DNA of 64,000 nt from Flavobacteriales bacterium (lineage in GTDB: Bacteria > Bacteroidota > Bacteroidia > Flavobacteriales_D > Sanyastnellaceae), in the NCBI GenBank assembly GCA_019694805.1, contig JAIBBG010000003.1, positions 1 through 64,000 of the forward strand, written 5' to 3'. A model generated the notes under the pieces. The model was not told the DNA's origin. It did not search any database and saw only the letters and a list, made by a program, of their open reading frames with translations. Positions 53,341 to 62,180 of this stretch are shown in pieces (within the stretch, counting starts at the first letter, position 1; each line of letters begins with the position of its first letter). The position numbers were made by a program, and so were the translations under genes.

Positions 53341-54459
53341 TTAATTAGGACATCCTGGTGATAATGAGTTGATGTATTCTTCTAAAAGTTGAACGCCTTC
53401 ATCATGAATAAGCGATCTTCCGAAGAGTGGCATCCGATATTGTTGGTCTGTAGTATTCAATCTGTAATACATCACTGAACGATCCTTATTTCCACGTGAA
53501 ATGACGTGTGTGAGCGTTTCATTGATGTACTCCTGTGGTGCAATACAAACGCCAAGGTTGGATTCATCGGCTGTCTGACTAAATCCTAAACGAAGTGGTC
53601 GATAATAACAATGACCATCATCGCTATGGCAATGCGAACAATTCGCATCAAGGTATGATCTCAGACGAAGATCAACAGAAAGACTTTCATCGGTCCAGTC
53701 AGCAACACTGACAATGCTCTCAGGCAAACTATTTTCTAAATAACCTACCTCAATCCATTTCTGCAATTGATTCATTGAACCATCAGAAAATGGATAATCA
53801 AAATTGAGGTTTTGTGGTTTGACACCCGTCGGACTATTCACCTGATTCGCTTTATGACAAGTGTGACATTCTGCTTCAGCCGGAATTCTGAAATTCACAT
53901 CTCGAGTATTCCCATTATCATCAATCCACGTGATGGGAACATATGCACCATTCAAAGAATAGTAGGCCTCTGTTTGTTCCGGATTCCATAAATAGTCCGC
54001 AAACAGCCACTCGCCATTCTTCTTATAAATGATTCTCGTTTCAAGAATCCTTCTCACGTCATCAGGTTGAACATGATCATAAAAGAAATTTTTGATCAGC
54101 ACAGTACCATCAGGAAAATCAAAAACAGTGTGGTCCGATTGATAGCTCGCGCTCACTCCTTCAGGCATCCAAACAAAACGACTCTTATGGGCGTAATCGC
54201 TGAACAAAGGCGTCACAGGCTGATAAGGAAGTACACGTTCATTGGGTATAAGCTGCTTCATCTCACCAGTATAAAAACGATAATCACTGAGTTTCTCAAA
54301 AGGAAATTCCGAAGCCACAACATTTACCCCAGTGTATTCAACAATGGGCGGGTCCTTCTCTTCAACGGGCTCTTCATCTTTCTTACAGGACACAAATACC
54401 GAGACGCCGATAACGGTCGCGAGCAAGAGTAACACGCGGGTCAGTGCTGAAGTGGTCAT
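53341..54459 (-). CDS. SO2930-type diheme cytochrome c lipoprotein
   Basis: 372 residues from the ATG at 54459 (a TTG at 54471 is the alternative). A lipoprotein signal ends VFVSC (lipid cysteine about residue 25), followed by an acidic linker. Two CxxCH haem-binding sites are visible: ECHTCHK and NCSHCHS. The body contains FPFEKLSDYRFYTGEM, PLFSDYAHKSRFVWMPEG, FPDGTVLIKNFFY and the terminal YRMPLFGRSLIHDEGVQLL. These match the SO_2930 family of diheme cytochromes. The electron partners are unknown. It shares an operon with the CRTAC1-like protein downstream, so the two may function together outside the inner membrane. Confidence 0.85.
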   Translation of the reverse strand: MTTSALTRVLLLLATVIGVSVFVSCKKDEEPVEEKDPPIVEYTGVNVVASEFPFEKLSDYRFYTGEMKQLIPNERVLPYQPVTPLFSDYAHKSRFVWMPEGVSASYQSDHTVFDFPDGTVLIKNFFYDHVQPDDVRRILETRIIYKKNGEWLFADYLWNPEQTEAYYSLNGAYVPITWIDDNGNTRDVNFRIPAEAECHTCHKANQVNSPTGVKPQNLNFDYPFSDGSMNQLQKWIEVGYLENSLPESIVSVADWTDESLSVDLRLRSYLDANCSHCHSDDGHCYYRPLRLGFSQTADESNLGVCIAPQEYINETLTHVISRGNKDRSVMYYRLNTTDQQYRMPLFGRSLIHDEGVQLLEEYINSLSPGCPN

Positions 54460-54545
54460 CAATGGTTTCAAAATCTTAATCCAAACATAGTGACGATCGC
54501 CCGTGTTTAAACGTTGTCCGGAATCAGAATTCAGTTAAAATAAAA

Positions 54546-54564
54546 AACCCACCGTTGGTGGGTT
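54546..54564 (-). terminator. terminator downstream of the small ORF
   Basis: A perfect 8-bp stem AACCCACC/GGTGGGTT with a 3-base loop, followed on the minus strand by TTTTTTATTTT. It lies 24 bases beyond the stop codon of the 35-residue ORF. It is too far (about 370 bases) from the stop of the next minus-strand gene to be its simple terminator. Confidence 0.88.
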
Positions 54565-54587
54565 CTTTGGTTTAGTGACATGAGGCG

Positions 54588-54695
54588 CTATTCCGCATAC
54601 GTGATTTTCCCCTTTGACTTGAACACTATGGACTCGTTAGCCATGTGTTGCCCGACTCTGTTACTTAGCGGGGAATTGTACTTGCTGTCCTTCAT
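54588..54695 (-). CDS. 35-residue small protein (unannotated-type sORF)
   Basis: The ATG at 54695 opens 35 codons ending with TAG. The protein starts MKDSKYNSPLSNRVGQHM, continues ANESIVFKSKGKI and ends TYAE. It is hydrophilic and basic in its second half, and it has no signal peptide or membrane segment. A dedicated hairpin terminator lies 24 bases downstream. Upstream on the minus strand are TTG (54769-54767) and the near -7 box AACATTTG (54745-54738), 21 bases apart. The unit thus looks like an independent small transcript rather than a gene tail. I do not recognise the family. A non-coding RNA with a chance ORF is the alternative. Confidence 0.55.
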   Translation of the reverse strand: MKDSKYNSPLSNRVGQHMANESIVFKSKGKITYAE

Positions 54696-54762
54696 GGTAT
54701 GTAATGTAAAAGGTTTCTATGGGATCAATTGAACAGGACAAATGTTCAATGAGTGCATGATA

Positions 54763-54787
54763 TTGGCCAACCCAATTTTGGCCAACC
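54763..54787. repeat. two TTGGCCAACC direct repeats, each with a palindromic core
   Basis: TTGGCCAACC occurs at 54763-54772 and 54778-54787, 15 bases start to start. The core TTGGCCAA is a perfect 8-bp palindrome. The pair lies 68-92 bases upstream of the 35-residue ORF and overlaps its presumed -33 region. It could therefore be an operator for a dimeric regulator. No regulator gene is adjacent. Confidence 0.45.
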
Positions 54788-54932
54788 GGGGACATGTTAA
54801 TTTTCATTCCGGATCACGGGGTGTCTATAAATACCTTTATTTATCAATGATTTATGGGGAATATGATCGCCCACGAACCGTGTATTGGGGACGTAAAAAC
54901 CGGTCTTCGATAGGGCGAAAAAGGTGGGAAAT

Positions 54933-56447
54933 TCACATGTCGGTATCGACGTCTTCCCGCACTCGCTCCAATAGAACTTCGTAGTATGGGCGCTTCACAA
55001 TTTTGCTCAGCAACCAACAGAAAAAAGTAATAGCCTGTATATCCTCTTTGTAGCCGGGCCAGCCCAGTTGTGCCTCGCGCACCTGTGACCGAAAGTTGCC
55101 ATTCGATACGCCTGTAGAGTCTTTGATCAACACCGCAACAAATTCAAGAAAAATTTTAGCCCTGGTATAAACAGGATGATTCAAAAAGGTGCTGTAATAG
55201 GCTTTCATTCGTTGAAGCATCTTCACAGAAATATCCTCATTGGACAATTCATAATGCACAATCAACTCAATCATTTCCTTTTTAAAACGCCACTCCTTAC
55301 CCATGCGTTCTTCCAACCATTTATCATCGTATCCCAAATCACGCAACATCCTAATGGCCTTTCGAAAATCTTCTGCTTGAAAAAAATATACCGCAAGATT
55401 CAACTTCATATTGAGCACTTCGCGAATCTCGGCGATTCGGTTTCGTGCCTTTAAAGCGTTCTGCATGATTTTAACTGCACTCGGATTGTCGCCGGAATAA
55501 CTCGCGACTGCAGCTTTCAGAGAAATATATCGGGCAAAAACCGATGATCGCATGATCGTGTGGTCTGGAACTTTTGTCTCCAATAATTCGAGCCACATTT
55601 TCGCTTCAGCAAACTTTCTGTTCCGATACGATGCGTGTGCTATCATAAACAGAAATCCGGTTTCATATTCTTTATCACCTTCCGTAAAAAGCTTGGCATT
55701 GCTAAGTCTCCAATAAATCCTCTTCGCAAATCGCTCAAACGCGATATAATCTTTTCCAGAAATGATGGCGCTTCGAAACATGGCGACATACTCCAACATG
55801 TATGATGGATCATTCGCCTCTTCTGAAGAAAGTTTGAAGTTTCTCTTGACAGTGCGCAACACTTCTTCCACATCCAACAAATCACCAGCTCTTCTTGATT
55901 TACGCACTGATTGTCTCAATCGAGCATGAGCCTGCATGAGTCGCTTCATTGCGGCGTATTTATGACCATTCATTTCCGCTCTTTCCAGAATAGGTTCTAT
56001 GTCCAGATTCAATTCATCCGCACATGCAATGAAGTTGGGATAAACAACCTCGAGTATCTCATACTTCCTGTGTTTTTGTGCGACAATTTCTGCTTTGCGT
56101 AAAAACTCAATAGCCACTTCAGGAACATTCTTTTCAATAAGATGATGGCAAAGACTAATCATGGCTAAAGCATTGCTCCCTTTGTTTCCATCCACTTCCA
56201 ATCGGCGCAGCACCAGGTATTCCGTGATTCTTCCTAATAATCGGGTGCGTAATTTTTTATAGCTTTCAATGGATTTGGTCTCATGCATCCGTTCGCGGAG
56301 TTCTGCGTAATTGAGCGCTTCTTCTCCAGTCATGAGATCAAACAATTTCATTTCCATTTTTGGATTTCCTTGTCGTGAAATCCAAAGTCGAAATTGTCTT
56401 TGTTCGTCATTATTAAATGTGGCGACGGTTGGTGCTAAGATGTCCAT
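54933..56447 (-). CDS. uncharacterised helical-repeat (TPR-like) cytosolic protein
   Basis: 504 residues with no signal peptide. Nearly the whole length is predicted helical, with alternating aromatic and basic positions reminiscent of degenerate tetratricopeptide repeats. Examples are FLFMIAHASYRNRKFAEAKMWL, NLAVYFFQAEDFRKAIRML and HHLIEKNVPEVAIEFLRKAEI. The N-terminus TVATFNNDEQRQFRLWISRQG may be a short conserved motif. No catalytic motif is seen. The role is unknown; a scaffold function is only a guess from the repeats. It lies between lepA (with its own terminator) and the small ORF, all on the minus strand. Confidence 0.75.
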   Translation of the reverse strand: MDILAPTVATFNNDEQRQFRLWISRQGNPKMEMKLFDLMTGEEALNYAELRERMHETKSIESYKKLRTRLLGRITEYLVLRRLEVDGNKGSNALAMISLCHHLIEKNVPEVAIEFLRKAEIVAQKHRKYEILEVVYPNFIACADELNLDIEPILERAEMNGHKYAAMKRLMQAHARLRQSVRKSRRAGDLLDVEEVLRTVKRNFKLSSEEANDPSYMLEYVAMFRSAIISGKDYIAFERFAKRIYWRLSNAKLFTEGDKEYETGFLFMIAHASYRNRKFAEAKMWLELLETKVPDHTIMRSSVFARYISLKAAVASYSGDNPSAVKIMQNALKARNRIAEIREVLNMKLNLAVYFFQAEDFRKAIRMLRDLGYDDKWLEERMGKEWRFKKEMIELIVHYELSNEDISVKMLQRMKAYYSTFLNHPVYTRAKIFLEFVAVLIKDSTGVSNGNFRSQVREAQLGWPGYKEDIQAITFFCWLLSKIVKRPYYEVLLERVREDVDTDM

Positions 56448-56504
56448 CCGGGTTTCGTTTGCCCGAAAAATAATGGTATTCTCACTTTGGATATCTGAAA
56501 TAAA

Positions 56505-56526
56505 AAAGGCGGCACATGCCGCCTTT
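56505..56526 (-). terminator. terminator of lepA
   Basis: A 10-bp perfect stem AAAGGCGGCA/TGCCGCCTTT with a 2-base loop as written (the inner pair probably opens), followed on the minus strand by TTTTTTATTT. It lies 22 bases after the stop at 56548. Confidence 0.9.
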
Positions 56527-56547
56527 CATAAATCTTTGATGTAGGTA

Positions 56548-58344
56548 TTATGAATTCAACTTCAATACAGCGAGAAATGCTTCTTGTGGTACTTCAACGC
56601 TTCCGACCTGACGCATTCTTTTCTTACCTTCCTTTTGCTTCTCCAAAAGTTTTCGTTTTCTGGAAATATCACCACCATAACACTTGGCGGTCACATCCTT
56701 TCTCAAAGCACTGATGGTTTCACGCGCAATGATTTTTGCGCCTATACCAGCCTGAAGAGCAATTTCAAATTGTTGTCTTGGGATAAGCTCCTTCAGCTTA
56801 ATGCATATTCTCTTTCCAAGATCAAATGCGTGATCTCTGTGAATCAATGCTGAAAGCGCATCCACCTGATCACCATTCAACAAAATATCCATTTTCACGA
56901 GATCGCTTTGCTTCAATCCAATAGGATGATAATCGAAAGACGCATATCCTCTGGAAATGGTTTTTAATCGGTCGTAAAAGTCGAACACAATTTCTGCCAA
57001 CGGCATCTCAAATGTCAATTCAACGCGATCCGCAGTGAGGTAATGTTGATTTTGCAACATGCCCCTTTTCTCAATGCAGAGTTTCATCACCGCACCAGTG
57101 TATTCAGTTTTAGTAATGATCTGTGCCTTGATGTATGGCTCTTCTACAAAATCAAGTTTATTCGAATCCGGCAACTCACTTGGGTTGTGAATTTCGATGA
57201 CTTCGCCCTTCGTTGTGTGAGCGATATAAGAAACGTTGGGTACGGTTGTAATTACCGTCATATTAAACTCTCTCTCCAGACGCTCTTGGATGATCTCCAT
57301 ATGTAGCATTCCAAGAAAACCACATCTGAATCCGAAACCCAAAGCAGCACTGCTTTCCGGCTCAAACACCAATGATGCGTCATTGAGTTGAAGCTTTTCC
57401 ATAGACGCTCTTAGGTCTTCATAGTCGTCAGTATCCACAGGATAAACACCGGCAAACACCATAGGCTTCACTTCTTCAAAACCTTTAATGCTTTCGCTGC
57501 AAGGATTGTTCACGTGGGTTATGGTATCACCCACTTTGACTTCACTTGCGGTTTTAATGCCACTGATAATATAACCAATGTCTCCAGCCTTCACTTCTGA
57601 GCGAGCCTGCAACTCTAATCCCATTACACCCACCTCATCGGCTTCATAAGAAGTGTCGGTGGCCATGAATTTTACTTTATCTCCTTTTTTGATGGTACCG
57701 TTCAATATCCGGTAGTAAGCAATAATTCCTCTGAATGAATTAAAAACAGAGTCGAAAATCATCGCTTGTAACGGCGCGTTTTCATCACCCTTCGGTGCAG
57801 GAATTCTATCGCAAATGGCTGCAAGTATTTCATCTACACCTAAGCCGGTTTTTCCACTGGCATGGATGATATCCTCTCTTTCACAACCAATCAGATCAAC
57901 GATCTGATCTTTCACCACTTCGGGCTCTGCGTTAGGCAGATCCAGTTTATTCAAAATAGGAATGATGTGCAAATCATGCTCAAGAGCGAGATACAAATTC
58001 GATATGGTTTGTGCCTGAATGCCCTGTGTGGAGTCAACGATCAGTAAAGCTCCTTCACAAGCGGCTATAGATCTTGACACCTCGTATGAGAAGTCAACGT
58101 GACCTGGCGTGTCGATCAGATTTAAAACAAATTTTTCGCCTCGGTACGCATAGTTCATTTGAATGGCGTGCGCCTTAATCGTAATGCCCTTCTCCCGTTC
58201 CAGATCCATGTCGTCCAATGTCTGGGCCACGAGCTTACGTTCGTCCACAGTTTTAGTCACCTGCAAAAGCCTATCGGCTAAGGTGCTTTTTCCATGGTCA
58301 ATGTGGGCGATAATACAAAAATTCCGGATATTCTTCTGGCTCAT
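56548..58344 (-). CDS. lepA: elongation factor 4 (ribosomal back-translocase)
   Basis: 598 residues, the usual LepA length. This translational GTPase binds ribosomes and is thought to act on stalled or mistranslocated complexes. The G1 motif is AHIDHGKST, the switch II region is [11 protein letters not shown] and the G4 motif is [10 protein letters not shown]. The LepA-specific C-terminal domain has [35 protein letters not shown] and [21 protein letters not shown]. The ATG at 58344 gives the standard [19 protein letters not shown]. It is divergent from the M43 protease gene. Confidence 0.97.
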   Translation of the reverse strand: MSQKNIRNFCIIAHIDHGKSTLADRLLQVTKTVDERKLVAQTLDDMDLEREKGITIKAHAIQMNYAYRGEKFVLNLIDTPGHVDFSYEVSRSIAACEGALLIVDSTQGIQAQTISNLYLALEHDLHIIPILNKLDLPNAEPEVVKDQIVDLIGCEREDIIHASGKTGLGVDEILAAICDRIPAPKGDENAPLQAMIFDSVFNSFRGIIAYYRILNGTIKKGDKVKFMATDTSYEADEVGVMGLELQARSEVKAGDIGYIISGIKTASEVKVGDTITHVNNPCSESIKGFEEVKPMVFAGVYPVDTDDYEDLRASMEKLQLNDASLVFEPESSAALGFGFRCGFLGMLHMEIIQERLEREFNMTVITTVPNVSYIAHTTKGEVIEIHNPSELPDSNKLDFVEEPYIKAQIITKTEYTGAVMKLCIEKRGMLQNQHYLTADRVELTFEMPLAEIVFDFYDRLKTISRGYASFDYHPIGLKQSDLVKMDILLNGDQVDALSALIHRDHAFDLGKRICIKLKELIPRQQFEIALQAGIGAKIIARETISALRKDVTAKCYGGDISRKRKLLEKQKEGKKRMRQVGSVEVPQEAFLAVLKLNS

Positions 58345-58472
58345 GTCTTTTCAAAACGGAGCGCGAAAGTACGGCTATCTGTGCGGTTTTCAGCCTGATA
58401 TTAAAATAATCTGCATTCCAAAGGTGTAGGGTAATTTTGCTGTATTCGGTAAAATAGCTGGTTGGTGCGCCG

Positions 58473-58480
58473 TAAATTTG
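58473..58480 (+). promoter_or_regulatory. -7 box TAAATTTG before the M43 protease gene
   Basis: An exact TAnnTTTG match 21 bases upstream of the start codon at 58502. A second match, TAATTTTG, lies at 58432-58439. No well-spaced -33 TTG is apparent for either. Confidence 0.4.
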
Positions 58481-58501
58481 CACCCCTGCAGATTAATCAT
58501 C

Positions 58502-60586
58502 ATGAAGAAACTATTTTTTCTAGTTGCCCTATTGTCTCCATTTATGGGCTTAACCCAAGACCACACAACGTTTTATTGTGGTCAGCTTTCAGCCCAAAGA
58601 AGATTGTTTCATCACCATGCTGGTGCTGAAGGAGAATGTCGAATGAACCAAGAGATTCTCGAAGAATACACCAGACTCTACACCGAGAATGAAGAAAATC
58701 AACGTGGTGGTGGCCAGCAGATCTATATCATTCCTGTTGTATTCCACATCATCCATCAGGGAGGTGCAGAAAATATTGTTGACAGCCAGGTCTTTGAAGC
58801 AATCGATATCCTGAACAGAGACTATAGAAAATTGAATTCCGACACAGCGTTGATTGTAGATGCATTTCAGGATATTGCGGCTGATTGCGGCATTGAGTTT
58901 CGATTGGCCACACTTGACCCCAATGGAGAATGCACTTCTGGAATCAATAGAATTTCTAGCGATCTCACCTTCACTGGTGATGACCCAGCCATGAAAGAGT
59001 TGAGTTATTGGCCACGCAACAGCTACCTCAATATTTGGGTGTGTGCTACCATTTCCGATGGGGTGGCAGGATTCTCCAATCTCCCTGGCAATGTGGCTTC
59101 TAACTGGGCAGCAAGTGAAGACGGTATCGTGATCCGCAGCGACTATGTTGGTTCTTCCGGAACAAGTAGCACGCTACGCTCAAGGTCTCTGACCCATGAA
59201 GTTGGTCACTGGTTGAATCTCTATCATCCATGGGGCGGTTCGAATGAGCCGGGTCTGGCAGACAATTGTGATATGACCGATTATGTCGATGATACTCCTC
59301 AAACCATTGGCTGGACTTCTTGCAACCTCACGGGAGCAAGCTGTGGCAGCACTCTGGACAATGTACAGAATTACATGGAATATTCTTACTGCTCCAGAAT
59401 GTTCACGGAAGGTCAGCGAATCCGCATGCGTGCAGCACTCACTTCTAATACCGCTCAAAGAAATCAACTCTGGACTACTGCCAACCTGCAGGAAACCGGC
59501 GTGTCTAATCCGCCATTATGTGTGGCTCAATTTGATGTAAACATGACTTCTGTTTGTGTAGGTGATTCGGTTTACTTCACCGATGCTTCATACCACAACG
59601 TTTCAGAATGGACGTGGGATTTTGGCGATGGTGCTACTTTGAGTGGAAACGATCCTCTCATTCACAAAAACCCGGTACATCAATACAACACCCCTGGTGT
59701 CTATAGCGTAACGCTTCAAGTAAGCAACGGATCACAAGATCTTACTACAACTGAAACTTCTTTCATGACCGTGCTGGATACTGCTATGATTCAATCTCCA
59801 TTTGTGGAGGGTTTTGAAGGCGTGTGGCCCGGTGATCATTGGATGGGCGTGAATAGCAATGGTGACGAAACTTGGGAAATAACACCCTCCGCGCACTACA
59901 GCGGCGACCGTTGCCTGAAACTGCGCAACTACAGCATTGATTCTGGCAATACAGACGAATTGTACACTGCTACCTTTGATATGACCGGTGCTGACACTAT
60001 ATTCATCAGTTATAAATGGGCTTACGCCAATAGAACATCAACCACCGACGATAAATTCAGGATCAGTGCTTCAGGTGACTGCGGCAACTCGTGGGTGATC
60101 AGAAAACTGAGAAAGGGCACCACCAACCTTCCTACTGCAACCGCTACCAATTCTCAATTCACTCCCGCCAACACCGACGATTGGTCTGGCGAAATCATGG
60201 CATTGAACAATGTTGATTGGTACAATGACAGATTCCGTGTGAAATTTGATTTTACAGGACTTGGCGGAAATAACTTCTACCTCGACGATATCAATATTTA
60301 CGCATCAGGTGTTAGCGGCGTATATCAACCAGAGCCGCTCTTTTTGTTCAACGTTTATCCGAACCCGTCATCGGAAAACATGACTTTGGAGTTGGGTTAT
60401 TTGAATCAGGATAAAATCACGGTTGAACTTTATAATGCCACAGGCCAACTGTGCTCTACTATATATAGTGGCGCTGTAAATGCCGGAAAACAACAAATCA
60501 CCATACCAGATCAGCCGGCGGGTCTATATAATTTAGTCCTTCGTAAAGATGGACATACAGCTGTACAGAAACTGATTTTTGAATAA
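58502..60586 (+). CDS. secreted M43 (pappalysin-like) zinc metalloprotease with PKD and T9SS domains
   Basis: 694 residues from the ATG at 58502, where the signal peptide MKKLFFLVALLSPFMGLTQ begins; an upstream in-frame ATG adds eight unsupported residues. The M43 catalytic domain (about 70-320) has YIIPVVFHIIHQGG, the zinc motif HEVGHWLNLYH (His232, His236, His242; Glu233 catalytic), CDMTDYVDDTPQ and the Met-turn NYMEYSYCSRMF. A PKD domain follows (about 335-430; CVGDSVYFTDAS, WTWDFGDGATLSG). A beta-sandwich of about 160 residues comes next (YLDDINIY), then a T9SS type A sorting domain (about 620-694; NVYPNPSSENMTLEL, PAGLYNLVL). It is predicted to be exported by T9SS and to degrade extracellular proteins. 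Confidence 0.93.
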   Translation: MKKLFFLVALLSPFMGLTQDHTTFYCGQLSAQRRLFHHHAGAEGECRMNQEILEEYTRLYTENEENQRGGGQQIYIIPVVFHIIHQGGAENIVDSQVFEAIDILNRDYRKLNSDTALIVDAFQDIAADCGIEFRLATLDPNGECTSGINRISSDLTFTGDDPAMKELSYWPRNSYLNIWVCATISDGVAGFSNLPGNVASNWAASEDGIVIRSDYVGSSGTSSTLRSRSLTHEVGHWLNLYHPWGGSNEPGLADNCDMTDYVDDTPQTIGWTSCNLTGASCGSTLDNVQNYMEYSYCSRMFTEGQRIRMRAALTSNTAQRNQLWTTANLQETGVSNPPLCVAQFDVNMTSVCVGDSVYFTDASYHNVSEWTWDFGDGATLSGNDPLIHKNPVHQYNTPGVYSVTLQVSNGSQDLTTTETSFMTVLDTAMIQSPFVEGFEGVWPGDHWMGVNSNGDETWEITPSAHYSGDRCLKLRNYSIDSGNTDELYTATFDMTGADTIFISYKWAYANRTSTTDDKFRISASGDCGNSWVIRKLRKGTTNLPTATATNSQFTPANTDDWSGEIMALNNVDWYNDRFRVKFDFTGLGGNNFYLDDINIYASGVSGVYQPEPLFLFNVYPNPSSENMTLELGYLNQDKITVELYNATGQLCSTIYSGAVNAGKQQITIPDQPAGLYNLVLRKDGHTAVQKLIFE

Positions 60587-60605
60587 ATGAAATAACTATA
60601 AAAGG

Positions 60606-60630
60606 AAAACCCCCGATAATCGGGGGTTTT
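60606..60630. terminator. bidirectional terminator between the M43 protease and the 62-residue gene
   Basis: An 11-bp perfect stem AAAACCCCCGA/TCGGGGGTTTT with a 3-base loop. On the plus strand it is followed by eight T in total. The minus-strand side (TTTTCCTTT) could end the small convergent gene. Confidence 0.93.
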
Positions 60631-60638
60631 TTTTCGGG

Positions 60639-60827
60639 TCACATCACCGGTCTGAAGGATGATATGATAATGTCGTGATACAAATTTCCAAATTGATCCA
60701 GGCACCATTGACGCAAACGTACCAAGTCCTCTCCCTGAATCCATCTGATCGATTTTTGTAGTTCTTTTCTAAATAACAACCGATCAAAGCTGACCTTGGT
60801 CAGCACTTCCTTGCACATTTCTAGCAT
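60639..60827 (-). CDS. small helical protein of 62 residues, probably conserved
   Basis: The protein reads MLEMCKEVLTKVSFDRLLF, then RKELQKSIRWIQGEDLVRLR, QWCLDQFGNLYHDIIISSF and RPVM. It is mostly amphipathic helix, with no signal peptide. The pattern (C---L-KVSFD--LF-KEL-K-I-W------L--WC---FG--Y--I) resembles small uncharacterised proteins I recall from Bacteroidota; this is memory, not a search. An overlapping 77-codon frame on the same strand (60511-60744) has unlikely composition and runs into the protease gene. A methionine at codon 4 (60818) could be the true start. It ends next to the bidirectional terminator. Confidence 0.6.
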   Translation of the reverse strand: MLEMCKEVLTKVSFDRLLFRKELQKSIRWIQGEDLVRLRQWCLDQFGNLYHDIIISSFRPVM

Positions 60828-61038
60828 GGTTTCAAAATTTAATTGATTTCAAAAGCCGAGGTCTAAAATAATTCAATTTATCTCTTACTCGGCCTGTTTA
60901 ACACGGAATTTTTTATTAACCAGTGGCCGGCGGAAAAAATCCTTAGACCAATGGTGACTATGCTCAGATAAAACAACCTTCACCATGAAAATATTTTAGG
61001 GATGCTCTTCGATTTCACATCATTTCACAAGTCAATCC

Positions 61039-61046
61039 TATCTTTG
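61039..61046 (+). promoter_or_regulatory. -7 box TATCTTTG before trhO
   Basis: An exact TAnnTTTG match 32 bases upstream of the trhO start. No clear -33 TTG at the expected spacing. Confidence 0.4.
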
Positions 61047-61078
61047 CCGGCCTCAATCAATGAGTTAGCTCGCGACGG

Positions 61079-62116
61079 ATGAAGAAATTATATAACACGG
61101 TAGATCGCAAATTGCTTCGGGAGAAATACCTGAATAATGATGAAAAAAGGATTACCATCTCCTTTTACAAGTACCACCAAATCAAAAATCCAGCGTTTTT
61201 CCGAGACTATCTCTTTATTCATTGGACAGACCTTCATGTTTTGGGGAGAACCTATGTGTCATCCGAAGGAATCAATGCACAAATAAGTATTCCGGAAGCA
61301 AACAAAGAAGCCTTTATCAAGGACCTATACAGCGTGACCTTTTTGGACGGGGTACGCATCAATTACGCGGTCGACTCTGGCAATAAATCCTTTTTCCAGT
61401 TAAAAATAAAACTGAGAAAAAAAATAGTGGCAGATGGTATTGAAGACCCTACATTCAATCCTGCCAATACCGGTAAACACCTCGATGCACTTGAATTCAA
61501 TCAATTGACCTCTGATCCGGAAACCATTCTGATTGATATGCGCAATCACTATGAAAGTGAGGTTGGACATTTTATTGGAGCCATACGCCCTGATGCAGAC
61601 ACTTTCAGAGATGAAATAGCCGTAGTTGAAAAAATGCTGAAGGGCCAGGAAGACAAAAATATTGTGATGTATTGTACGGGTGGTATTCGTTGCGAGAAAG
61701 CATCAGCCTATCTCAAACACAAAGGATATGATCACGTACATCAACTGGAAGGTGGAATCATCAAGTATGCTCGCGATGTAAAAGAGCAAGGGTTGGAAAA
61801 CCGCTTCAAGGGCGTCAATTTCGTTTTCGATGAAAGACTTGCAGAGCGTGTTTCTGACGATGTGATAGCCTGTTGTCACCAATGCGGCGAACCCTTTGAC
61901 CTCCACACCAATTGCGCCAATACCGGATGCCACATCCTTTTCATCCAGTGCGATTCGTGTAAGGAAAAATTCGAGAACTGTTGTTCCACCGAATGTCAGG
62001 AAATCATACATCTTCCTGAAGAAACACAACGCGAATTGCGCAAGGGAAAATCATCTAAAGCCAACACCTTTCATAAAGGCAGAAGTGAAAAGCTTCCCTT
62101 CAAAAGGCCCTCGTGA
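61079..62116 (+). CDS. trhO: tRNA uridine-34 hydroxylase (rhodanese-family TrhO/YceA)
   Basis: 345 residues. TrhO hydroxylates uridine 34 of certain tRNAs in an oxygen-dependent reaction, the first step towards 5-methoxy- or carboxymethoxyuridine. The N-terminal acylphosphatase-like domain (about 25-110) has FYKYHQIKNP and GRTYVSSEGINAQISI. The rhodanese domain (about 135-240) has LIDMRNHYESEVGHF and the active-site loop YCTGGIRCEKA (Cys199, Cys205). A cysteine-rich C-terminal segment (about 262-305; CCHQCGEP, CDSCKEKFENCCSTEC) may bind zinc. The last 40 residues are basic. The ATG at 61079 gives the expected start. A small secreted protein follows after 64 bases. Confidence 0.93.
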   Translation: MKKLYNTVDRKLLREKYLNNDEKRITISFYKYHQIKNPAFFRDYLFIHWTDLHVLGRTYVSSEGINAQISIPEANKEAFIKDLYSVTFLDGVRINYAVDSGNKSFFQLKIKLRKKIVADGIEDPTFNPANTGKHLDALEFNQLTSDPETILIDMRNHYESEVGHFIGAIRPDADTFRDEIAVVEKMLKGQEDKNIVMYCTGGIRCEKASAYLKHKGYDHVHQLEGGIIKYARDVKEQGLENRFKGVNFVFDERLAERVSDDVIACCHQCGEPFDLHTNCANTGCHILFIQCDSCKEKFENCCSTECQEIIHLPEETQRELRKGKSSKANTFHKGRSEKLPFKRPS

Positions 62117-62180
62117 AAAAAATGTTAGCCCGGATCACCAGACGCCTTCCTTGTCCATCAACTTTGTATAAAACATTCGA

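Noticed and set aside
54742-54984. 80-codon plus-strand frame (MFNECMILANP...)
   Set aside because: It overlaps the 3' end of the helical-repeat gene and crosses the TTGGCCAA repeats. Its product is basic and low in order.
60511-60744. 77-codon minus-strand frame
   Set aside because: It overlaps the end of the protease gene and its terminator, and it conflicts with the better 62-residue frame.
60854-60894. GCCGAG/CTCGGC inverted repeat as an RNA gene or riboswitch
   Set aside because: Arms of only 6-7 bases with about 30 bases between them; no known RNA motif could be read there.
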